In this document: piece after piece, positions 9,121 to 16,277 of the stretch
Layout of the letters: every line of letters begins with the position of its first letter
Position numbering within the stretch: position 1 is the first letter of the stretch
NCBI RefSeq assembly: GCF_000003605.2
Contig: NW_003129881.1
Coordinates: 85,626-101,902 of the forward strand
Source: Saccoglossus kowalevskii
Lineage: Eukaryota > Hemichordata > Enteropneusta > Harrimaniidae
DNA length: 16,277 bases
Direction of reading: 5' to 3'
Translations under genes and position numbers: made by a program
Notes under the pieces: model-generated
Databases searched by the model: none
What the model was told of the DNA's origin: nothing
Seen by the model: the letters and a program-made list of their open reading frames with translations, nothing else

Positions 9121-9146
9121 GTGATAGAGGGAGTATACTATATCAC

Positions 9147-9196
9147 CTACCAGAAAGTCCGTGGAAATAATAAATTCCATTTATTACTCGTTAGGC
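9147..9196 (+). repeat. left inverted terminal repeat of the DIRS element
   Basis: The sequence begins CTACCAGAAAGTCCG and ends TTACTCGTTAGGC. It is the reverse complement of 13579-13628 with one mismatch (G against A after CCGT). Inside it TAATAAA (9168-9174) and TTTATTA (9180-9186) can form a 7-bp hairpin with loop TTCCA. Confidence 0.9.
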
Positions 9197-9618
9197 TTAA
9201 CTACAGATTACAACCCTGATCGGAAACTATTAAGGAATATACCCTGTTCACAAAGAACACCTTAGGGTAGCATTCCCTATAGAAAAAGGCCTCTCTTAAG
9301 GGGGTCACCCTCAAAATGCTCACACTCGTGAGGCCTGATCTGACCATTCTCTCTTGTTTCTGCGACCAACGAGTACAGATATTTTTCAGCTCCATTGCGA
9401 CGCATGGACAATAGTGCAGGTTACAGTTTTATGACTGAGATTACCTAGGAATCTAGTGTTAGTGATCAACTCCATTATGGTAAAGGCTTTCCATTATTAT
9501 GGGCCACCTTTTTTACCTGTGTTAGTTGAATAGCTGGCTCAGTTTTTATTCACCTGATTCTGAATTCTCGTGCTTGTTTTTTCACTATCTCATTCTCGTA
9601 ATTTTTTCAGACTGCAAT
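9197..9618 (+). other. 5' leader region of the DIRS element
   Basis: This is non-coding sequence between the left inverted repeat and the first gag-like ATG. It presumably holds the element's promoter, but no TATA box or known motif could be fixed. The last bases are a pyrimidine tract ending TTTTTTCAG at 9610, which resembles a 3' splice site. Confidence 0.4.
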
Positions 9619-11794
9619 ATGCCTAAGTCGTAAAAAAGAAGTATGTTCTGATTCAACAGTCGGGACATAAGACATGCTCATCCTGCCTTAAACAAATGTT
9701 TATGTCAGGGACTTGGGGCATTGCCTAGAGGGTCTCGGCAATCGATGGGATCCTAAAAGGTAGTTGCATTGGGGGAGGTGGAAAGCTGAAGGCTAGCGAT
9801 TGAAAGCTGGTAGTCGCAATAAAAGGGGGAAATCCCCGGCCGCAAGCTAGCTATGTAATGTCTCTCCCTCCACTTGGTATTTGCTGAGATTGTTGGAGAG
9901 TTGTCAAGATCTGACTCCCTGCCCGAGGTAGCTGGGTCGATGATTGAGACAAAACCTTCAGAATTGTTTACTGTTGAGGTAACAGAGATGTCGGTCGATA
10001 GTGCGGGAACACTGGCGGTGGATCTAAATTCTCCCAACGTGGAGTTAGTTTCCCCACTGGATATTACCGAGGCTAACCAACACCGCCAAACGCTTTTGCT
10101 TGGAGATCGGAGTTTCCAGTCACCACGGTGACCGATGTTGATAAACAGCGGGTTCCCACTGGGGCGCTGACATCAACAATGAGTTCCGAGGTGGAATTGG
10201 CACGGCCTTCAGAGACTGAACCGAGACTTTTATCGGTACTGATGCAGCCGGAGTGGATTGCACAATCACAGGGACAGGTCCTGTTGCCTTCATTTACCGG
10301 TACTAGTCAAGGTGACCAGTTCTCCCATGGTGGATGCGTAATCTGGCTTCAAAAGTCAGCTCCCTTCTGCAGTCTCAAGGTAGGACTCGGGTGGACCGGG
10401 GAGGCACAAGTGAGTGAGGGGGGGCACGGGCTGAGATACTGCCTGTCCCTCGACCACCAGGGCTAGGGTCAGGTATGTACCATTCTTCCCGTGATCTCTC
10501 CTTTAGAGGGTCAGTGGGGGGGGGGGGCTCGGGCAACTCACTTCAGTGGGAAAGGGAGCGTCCACTTCTTTTATAGAGGGGGCCCTCTCCCTGGAACGGA
10601 TCGCCTTTTGTGTCCTCTTCTGTATTCCCCACACACACCCTCAGACTCGGGCTGACCAGGCATTGTTTCCTGCGTCTTTCCAAGCCGTGCAGAGTACCTC
10701 CACTTATGACTGCGAGGGAAGGGGACTCCAGTGTTGGTACTCCTGTACAGGGTGGTATGCCATCCCCCTTATGGGGTGCAGCTACCACTTTGTCGTTTCT
10801 CGTCCCCACTTTGTCCGGGCAGGCTCAGGACACCCAACCAACAGAAGCCCAGATGTCCCTTGCTAATATGCAGTTAAGGTCGCAGCTTGTGAACTGGGCA
10901 GTAATGGCTGCGAGACTCTTGTTTCATACGGGGCCGGTTGTAAACCCCCCGGATGGGGGAGTCACCTTTGTACCCGTTTTCATTGGCACTCTCCTCTCCC
11001 ACTGCCGGGTGTGGAGACCACATCTGCTGGCCAACTCCACTGGGCGCCAAGCTATGGAGGGGGCGCAGAGGGCGATGAAGCGGGATTGGTGCCCTTTGGG
11101 AGATAAGGACAAACAGCTTGAACCTGGTTTAGGAGCGGTCAAATCTATTGCCTTCCGTTGGGTGAATCGATACCCCATTGGGGCTACACGAACCGTTGAT
11201 CGGTCCTCAGTGTGGGCCGCTCATGCAGTATCACAGCTGTGTCCACGGGTTCCTCGTCCTGATCCCGATACCCATACTTTTGTTAAGGTGGGTAGTGCAC
11301 ATCGGCCACGTTGCATGGTCATTTGACCGGCACCAGTGCCTACTAGTGCATCAGGCTTTACGGGCTGAACTTAGACCCAGCAACGAACCTCGATCCTCAG
11401 GCAGATGGGCCTGTTCCTGCCAGCGGGAGATAAGCTTGATCGCCTGCGGAGAAGGTCTTGGAGGCATGACCGGCTATTTAGTGGCCGGTTAGTGGATGCA
11501 GGGAATGGTTTGGTGGTTGCTGAGGATCAGCGTATCCAATTGACACAATCGTCCCTGTTGGCCAAGGTAACTAGTCCTTCTGGTGAACAGTTCAAACCAA
11601 AATCACAAGGCAGCCGAGGCAGTAAGTCCTCCGCTCGAGGCCACAACCAGCGTGGATCAAAGTGCACATGCTCTCCTTGGAAGGGGCAGAAGAAGACTAG
11701 TAGTAGGAAGAGTCAGAGAAAGCCCATGAAACATGGCGTTGGTGGTGGGCGTTCTGACACTTCTGGGGACCAGGGGATCGCGAAGTCACTTTGA
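9619..11794 (+). pseudogene. gag-like ORF1 of the DIRS element, broken
   Basis: The probable start is ATG at 9619, followed after four codons by a stop. Coding-like sequence then jumps between frames. One piece at ~9663-9725 reads 'GHKTCSSCLKQM', a possible His-Cys-Cys metal site. Another open run is at 9874-10131, an overlapping one at 10128-10466, and a third frame covers 10610-11326 and 11405-11794 with stops between. The final part, 'LDRLRRRSWRHDRLFSGRLV' and then a Lys/Arg/Ser/Gln-rich tail ('KSQGSRGSKSSARGHNQRG'), looks like the basic nucleic-acid-binding end of DIRS Gag proteins. Gag proteins package the element RNA. The identification rests on position upstream of RT and on the basic tail; sequence alone would not name it. 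Confidence 0.55.
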
Positions 11795-11879
11795 AGGTTT
11801 TGCCAGCTGCCTGGACATGGATGGTGGTATGATTCCGGATCTCCTTCCCGGGAGTCCTCGGGCTCAGTCTCTCCCTCTT

Positions 11880-12359
11880 CGTCCTTCCTTACTGGAGGCT
11901 GGAGTTCGGGAATCACTTGCTCCAAACCCCCATCTGCTCCTTCCTGTGGGATCGCGTCTTATGCAGCACACCAGCTTGGCGCAGGAGAGTTTCCGATCCC
12001 TGGACACTCAAAGTAGTAATGCGTGGGTATCAGATTCCTCTTCGGTCTCCTCCTCCTCTGAATCCTCACCCTCCCTCAGGTCTTTGGCCGAGGTATGAGG
12101 TCAAGACGGGGACGATCCGAAGTAGCAAGCCTTCTGGAGAAATGGGCGATACACCTAGTGGGGAACCCCCATTTACCACCCTCCTTTTCGGTCTGTGCAC
12201 GACACTGTACGTCTTCACCAGTGTACCAAGCTGCTACACCGGACGTCGGTCTATCTGAACCCATATCTCGACAACTGGTTATTATACAACCGAGACAGGG
12301 AGGTTTTAGTGGAGCACGTGTGGTTGATGCAGATTCTCCTCCATGAGTTGGGCGACTAG
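11880..12359 (+). pseudogene. DIRS reverse transcriptase, degenerate with palm deletion
   Basis: Recognisable blocks lie in three frames. 'TPAWRRRVSDPWTLKVVMRG' and then 'YQIPLRSPPPL' (~11970-12060) match the lead-in region of DIRS reverse transcriptases. 'SEVASLLEKWAI' (~12116-12151) matches the fingers. 'LLFGLCTTLYVF' (12181-12216) corresponds to the family's 'LPFGL..AP..F' motif B. 'NPYLDNWLLYNRDREVL' (12258-12308) is motif C. Only about 30 bp separate the fingers block from motif B, so the segment carrying motif A with its catalytic Asp is deleted. Motif C reads LDN where active enzymes have LDD. The open frame ends with TAG at 12357-12359. Confidence 0.8.
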
Positions 12360-12379
12360 ATCAGACGACTCCCTCACTG

Positions 12380-13162
12380 ACTCTCATTACAGATGCGTCA
12401 TCCCAGGTATGGGGCAGTTATCTGAGGGACCTTCAGGTCCAAGGGGACGTGGCCGTCCGCATATTTGGACTGACACATCTATTGATTGGAGTTGCAGATT
12501 GTCCTAGGAAGTCGCACACCAACACATGTCCTGCTTCTGACAGACAACACCTCAGTAGTGACGTACATCAAGAAGGAGGGGAGGGACACGTTCCCCCACA
12601 TTGTCGAAGCTAGCGGAGGAGATTCTCCTTTGGTGCCTGGATAACCAGGTTGAGCTATCTGCTTACCACCTCCCATGGATACGCAACAGCACTGCGGGCG
12701 TCCTCTCGAGACGTATTCAGTTCCAGAACACTGAGTGGCAGACCCCCCAATGGGTGGCGGATTGGTCGTTTTGTCTATGGGACGGGCCCTAGATAGTTCA
12801 GTTTGTGAATCACTGGAATGCCAAGCTCCTGACGTACGTGTGACTACTCCTGGAGACGAGCGCTTTCACCAGCAACACTTTATCGGTCTCTTGGAGTCTC
12901 ATGGACGCTTACGGTTTTCTACCCTTCCAACCAATTGTTGGAGAAGTTATGACTCAAGCCCACCTGTCTTCTGACTTGGGTGGCGCCCAATTGGCCTGCA
13001 AAGGTCTGGCTTCCAATGTTGCTGGAACTTCTAGTTGAGTCACCCATAGAGTTGCCGGATGTTCCGGATCTGTTGTCTCAACCGGACGGCACTCTACCGA
13101 TGAGCCCTGCGCTATTCCATATTCATGCGTGGAGGCTGTCAATAAACGTGTGCAAGCACTAG
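12380..13162 (+). pseudogene. DIRS RNase H and connection to recombinase, degenerate
   Basis: Successive blocks in shifting frames are 'LITDASSQVWGSYL' (12383-12424, with the first RNase H Asp), 'LLTDNTSVVTYIKKEG' (12534-12581, with the Asp of the TDN motif), 'SKLAEEILLWCLDNQVELSA' and 'HLPWIRNSTAGVLSRR' (12604-12714), 'SVSWSLMDAYGFLPF' (~12874-12918), and 'VAPNWPAKVWLPMLLELLVE' through 'HIHAWRLS' (12974-13141). RNase H removes the RNA strand during reverse transcription. The family's 'N.AD.LSR' reads 'NSTAGVLSR' here, so the Asp is lost. The region between TDAS and TDN is shorter than expected for the Glu-bearing helix, suggesting another deletion. Confidence 0.8.
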
Positions 13163-13556
13163 GCTTTTCTGCAGAGTTGTCCAAGTTCCTTGCTTTGGCA
13201 CAGTCGGACTGCACCAGACGTTTGTACGAATCCAGATGGAGACCGTACATTGATTGGTGTGATTGATCATCTCAGTCCCTCTATTAGCGAGGTAGCCAAT
13301 TGTTCCCTATAACTTTTGATCAAGGAAAATCTATATCAACAATTCTTGGATATTGATCAGTTTTATTCCCAGTTTTATCTGAAACTGCTTCGTGTTCTAT
13401 TATGATACAACTGTTTTAGTCTTTCCGCTCGAAGGGGCCATGCACTAAGGGGCTAGCTAATCCTCTTGACTGGGACTTGTCTTTAGTCTAACAGCGTTAC
13501 GACACCCCCTTCGAGCCTATGGATAAGGCGGACACAAAGTATGTCACTATGTAAAC
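13138..13556 (+). pseudogene. tyrosine recombinase of the DIRS element, N-terminal half only
   Basis: 'VQALGFSAELSKFLALAQSD' and 'CTRRLYESRWRPYIDWCD' (13150-13262) match the SAM-like core-binding start of DIRS recombinases. After a TGA the same frame resumes at 13312 with 'TFDQGKSISTILGY', stop, 'SVLFPVLSE', stop, and 'GLANPLDWDLSLV', and then 'PFEPMDKADTKYVTM' ends at 13553. In this family the catalytic Arg (in a '[KR]R.SE' helix), the H-x-x-R motif and the nucleophilic Tyr follow this point. Here only 25 bp separate it from the right inverted repeat, so the whole catalytic half is absent. This protein would integrate the circular DNA copy in an intact element. Confidence 0.78.
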
Positions 13557-13578
13557 AATTTGGTAAGCATGCTACTCT

Positions 13579-13628
13579 GCCTAACGAGTAATAAATGGAA
13601 TTTATTATTTCTACGGACTTTCTGGTAG
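13579..13628 (-). repeat. right inverted terminal repeat of the DIRS element
   Basis: The sequence begins GCCTAACGAGTAATAAATGG and ends ACGGACTTTCTGGTAG. It pairs with 9147-9196 over 50 bp with one mismatch. The match stops abruptly at both outer edges, which sets the element ends at 9147 and 13628. Confidence 0.9.
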
Positions 13629-13796
13629 CTATGATTAGGTAAACTGGTTTGTACAATCCTAATAGCTGTTCCCTTTGGCTCTGAACAAACTGGGTGAAAC
13701 TCTGCTCTCGTTCGGTCAGTCTCAAGGCATAAACGCACATGATATAAGTAACAATAGTTCGGTTCCGATAAAATGATATGTGAACCTAGCAAAAGT
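13629..13796. other. short spacer between DIRS right end and MITE copy 2
   Basis: This is 168 bp of mixed composition without a recognised gene. Its base composition is closer to the element than to the AT-rich flanks, so it might be part of another, older insertion. No similarity to either inverted repeat was seen. Confidence 0.3.
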
Positions 13797-14009
13797 TACT
13801 GTAGAATAGTTTATTTTCACTTGGAATTTATTTTCGCTATTTTCGCTGAAGGGATGATTCTGTGAAAATAAAATCCAGCGAATATACTTTTTTTTCCTAT
13901 ACTTCACATTAAACTCATCAAAAATCAGTGAAAATAAATTCCACACAAAACGCCCAAAAAGCCTTTTCAGTGAAAATTAATTCCAGCGAAAATAAAGTAT
14001 TCCACAGTA
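13797..14009. mobile_element. MITE copy 2 (209 bp, same orientation as copy 1)
   Basis: The element runs 13799-14007 with flanking TA at 13797-13798 and 14008-14009. It aligns end to end with 5615-5825, by eye with roughly a dozen substitutions and a few short indels (for example CCATGTACAAAACG in copy 1 against CCACACAAAACG here). Ends are CTGTAGAATAGTTTATTTTC and its near reverse complement on the right. The boundaries of both copies coincide exactly at TA, which fixes the element ends. Confidence 0.85.
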
Positions 14010-14369
14010 GTTCATTTTTAGTTAACATGTGTCCACAAGTCTTGCACTAATTTGAATAAAATTCAGCTGACACCTAACAGCAGAGTGATAAAGTGACCAT
14101 TCTAAAATGTTATGATGCTCCATAGGGCCTTGCAAAGTGGACATCCAAAGCAAACTTGCGGGTGAATGTATATGTGCTTGGAGTTTTGTCACAACACATG
14201 CATGTTTTTTGTTTTTTTCACTAAAACTCATGTCGAATATATAGAGAAAATAGTTTTCAAAAAGTTTCAAGATTTGCACCTAATTTAAATCATTTGTTAT
14301 AAAGGCGGCTAAAAAATAAAAATAAATAAAAAGACCATAATCTCTCAAAACATCGTATACAATAAAAAG
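14010..14369. other. AT-rich intergenic DNA right of MITE copy 2
   Basis: No gene or repeat was recognised. It includes an A-rich simple stretch at ~14310-14332 (AAAAATAAAAATAAATAAAA). The antisense open stretch at 14022-14279 has no recognisable features. Confidence 0.4.
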
Positions 14370-15380
14370 CAATTGAAAAGTTGTTATATTTGTTCGGAAA
14401 ATTGACCTAAGTCATATCGAGCGCCAGAGTTAAATTTTGAAGACGATTGAAAGTCTAGTAAATGCCCCTTAGTAGCATATGAGCCAACCAAACTATGTTA
14501 ATACAAAAGTGTGCAATGTTGTGAAGTACGAAACCGAAAGTAAAAGTCTTGAAAATAACTTTATATTATCATACTACATAAGAAAGTTTAGGTCATAGTT
14601 CAATTGCCAAAACATACAACTGCAATTGATATAATTGACTGGTAGGTTCATGATATAACTATCAAAAACATTTTAGAACATTAAGTGGCCGGTCAAGTTC
14701 TTGATGGGAGACAATTAGAACAAAGCATAGCAACTGGACTCATTTTTTATTTATTTTTTTGTCATCACGCGCGAGAATTGAGCTCCAAGCGATGATAACA
14801 ACACACGCTAAAAAAGCAAAGGCTCATGGGTAGACGCTTGTTTGTAAACAATGACACGCTATGGCCATCTGACGCATGTGCAGATGACGACTCCCTTGCT
14901 TTAAAAAAAGCTTTATTTGCATTAAAATAAAGAAAATATTTTTACTCGATAAAAGAAGGTTCCAATCTTTTTGAAACAGCTGACAACTGAATGTTGTGAA
15001 AAGCGATTGGAAATTTGTTAGAATGGCTTGGAATTTTGACCTAAGTTGTTGTCATATCGAACGAAATGTTAGAAAACGCGATTAGAAGTCGTGTGAATGC
15101 TACTTTGAGCAAATCGTTATACCAGCCAATCGCAATATGTTAATAAAATAGAGTGCAAAGCTGTGAATGAAAAGTTGGTAGATGTGATTATAAATTTGAC
15201 GTAAGAGGTTGTCCTACAAAACTACGCAAACGTTAAAAAAATAGTCAAAAGTCGGGTTAAAACTCAATACGCCCTCAACATATAATGTTGAGAAATAGCG
15301 GACAAAGTCGTAAAAAGTGATTAAAAGATTTTAAGTCATGGTTGTTGTCATATCGAACTCAGTCCTGTAATATATAATGT
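14370..15380. repeat. degenerate direct-repeat region, ~130-160-bp unit
   Basis: Recurring words are TTGACCTAAGTCATATCGA (14403), TTGACCTAAG then TTGTTGTCATATCGAAC (15037), TTTGACGTAAGAGGTTGTC (15196) and TTTTAAGTCATGG then TTGTTGTCATATCGAAC (15329). After the first two come parallel stretches, for example CCAACCAAACTATGTTAATAC against CCAATCGCAATATGTTAATAA, and GTGTGCAATGTTGTGA against GAGTGCAAAGCTGTGA. Spacing is ~160 bp and ~130 bp in the right group. The left copy is separated by ~630 bp, including less repetitive, CpG-containing DNA at 14760-14890. No coding capacity is seen. Confidence 0.55.
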
Positions 15381-16277
15381 GACATAAATTGTAAGTTAAA
15401 AGTACAGAGCCCTGGCTGTGTGAATGAAAAGCGCACATGTTTGGATACTTTGCAACAACCCATTGCACATGTTTATTTTTAAGACTGCTGATACAGTCAT
15501 TGGATTGTGTTGTCAGCAGAATTTGAGATACATACATTCTGTCTCTCCCTGTGGCATAATGGTATGGTTCAGACAGTGACATGGTGATTGTGAAATACCT
15601 TGGAATGTGCTGAACCCAGTGTTGTTGGCAATGAAAATAGATATGACATCATTGACCCGAGTCTCCTACTTTAAATTGGTAGAGCTTGGATTAAGAGTAG
15701 TTTATTCCACTACCAAAATTGGCATCCTCTGTACACTGATTTGTCGGCTATATACATTTTATTATTTGCATGGCCATAAATTAGCTAGGGTATTTAAGTT
15801 GAGACATAAGGGAAAATCTTTAGTCAGGAAGGTGACCTGATCCTGTAACATCTTGTGATGCTGATTCCTGACTCCAGTGAGCTGTACCCTATACAGGGGT
15901 ACATATGCAGACGTGCTGTGCAGTAATCCCTGCTGATCAACAGGAACCACTGAAGCTCACTGCCTGAACTACTCCCGTTGTACCAGTGCTACAAGTAGCA
16001 GCAGATAGCAGTGCAGTTGCCGATACTCCCTGGACACAGAGCACGAGTTTAAATTGTAGTGCAGCTGCTTCGACAGTGTGCCAGATACGAAGGAACGCAA
16101 CATTGCACATTGCTGTCCAATGGAGAGTGGAGTGTTCCCTGCAGCATCGATCAAGTCTCTAATTTATTTTATTTTACAGTGTATCCCCCTCCTTGCTGGT
16201 TCCAGTGACCAGCATCCCTGTTATTTGTTTATTAAAGTACAGGAAACCGTATATATTGTGTTGTGTTAATTTGTTAT
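15381..16277. other. intergenic DNA, no gene recognised
   Basis: Composition becomes less AT-rich from about 15840. An open stretch at 15607-15840 (77 codons, ending VRKVT) has no domain I recognise. Short hairpin-capable pairs occur at 15874-15882 with 15953-15961 (CAGTGAGCT/AGCTCACTG), enclosing GTACCC/GGGTAC at 15883-15902. A pyrimidine tract ending TTTTACAG at 16180 could be a splice acceptor of an unseen gene, but no following coding frame supports this. Confidence 0.35.

Larger units (their letters stand above)
9147..13628 (+). mobile_element. DIRS-type tyrosine-recombinase retrotransposon, degenerate and internally deleted
   Basis: The element is bounded by 50-bp inverted repeats (9147-9196 and 13579-13628). 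Between them, on the + strand, are a gag-like ORF, reverse transcriptase, RNase H and the N-terminal half of a tyrosine recombinase. This order with inverted termini and a YR in place of an integrase defines the DIRS group. No target-site duplication is visible, as expected, since YR-mediated insertion makes none. Diagnostic phrases include 'PYLDNWLL', 'TDASSQVWGSYL', 'LTDNTSVVTYIKKEG', 'VAPNWPAKVWLP', 'HIHAWRLS' and 'YESRWRPYIDWC'. Frames change repeatedly and stops interrupt all domains, so this copy cannot make its proteins. It is GC-richer than its flanks. Confidence 0.85.

Noticed and set aside
9753-10037. Antisense open frame within the retroelement (similar cases at 10543-10809, 10924-11178, 11713-11925 and 12954-13250)
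   Set aside because: These are complements of the + strand element coding region, made open by its higher GC content. None contains a recognisable motif, while the + strand does.
10512-10527. G-run as a sequencing artefact or G-quadruplex
   Set aside because: It is a single homopolymer run without the spaced G-tracts of a quadruplex, in a decayed element; nothing more can be said from sequence.
10610-11326. Longest open frame of the window (238 codons) as a separate protein-coding gene
   Set aside because: It lies inside the inverted-repeat-bounded DIRS element, in the same frame as the basic gag-like tail at 11405-11794, and has no known domain on its own. The best reading is a surviving part of the broken gag-like ORF.
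9147-13628. LTR retrotransposon or endogenous retrovirus
   Set aside because: The terminal repeats are inverted, not direct. The last coding block is a tyrosine-recombinase N-terminus and not a DDE integrase, and no protease or envelope-like region was seen.
15607-15840. 77-codon open frame near the right edge
   Set aside because: It has no recognisable domain, and its length is within chance expectation for this composition.
15874-15961. Structured small RNA or tRNA gene
   Set aside because: Two short complementary arm pairs exist, but there is no cloverleaf, no A/B box, and the arms are short enough to arise by chance.

Overview
This is a piece of animal nuclear genome. It shows long AT-rich introns with GT-AG splice sites, a spliced signalling gene, and several kinds of degenerate mobile and repeat DNA. 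Host gene content, a DIRS-type retroelement and short repeats carrying a 'CAAACTTGGTACA'-like motif suggest a marine invertebrate, perhaps a mollusc. That placement is inference, not proof. Nothing looks bacterial, and no tRNA, rRNA or CRISPR array was seen.

Positions 1-5272 hold the 3' part of one + strand gene. Seven exons (279-426, 905-1066, 1402-1623, 1884-2162, 2800-2922, 3417-3634, 5041-5272) join in frame to about 460 residues ending in TAG. The protein has a RasGEF N-terminal (REM) module followed by a CDC25-type RasGEF domain. Its wording best fits KNDC1 (very-KIND), a Ras guanine nucleotide exchange factor. The 5' part, including any KIND domains, lies outside the window. The last intron (3635-5040) contains a degenerate tandem repeat of about 140 bp.

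Positions 5273-9120 are 3' UTR and intergenic DNA. They contain a 211-bp TA-flanked MITE (5615-5825), a 34-bp tandem duplication, and a cluster of ~126-150 bp repeats that also appears at the left edge of the window.

Positions 9147-13628 are a decayed DIRS-type retrotransposon. It is bounded by 50-bp inverted terminal repeats and is more GC-rich than its surroundings. Its order is gag-like ORF, reverse transcriptase, RNase H, then tyrosine recombinase, all on the + strand and broken by frameshifts, stops and internal deletions. A second copy of the MITE (13799-14007) lies 170 bp beyond it.

Positions 14010-16277 carry another family of degenerate repeats (14370-15380) and then sequence with no recognisable gene.

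The only gene likely to function is the RasGEF. The rest is transposon and repeat DNA. Its most informative parts are the DIRS remnant and the MITE pair, one of which supplies the first poly(A)-signal hexamers downstream of the RasGEF stop codon.
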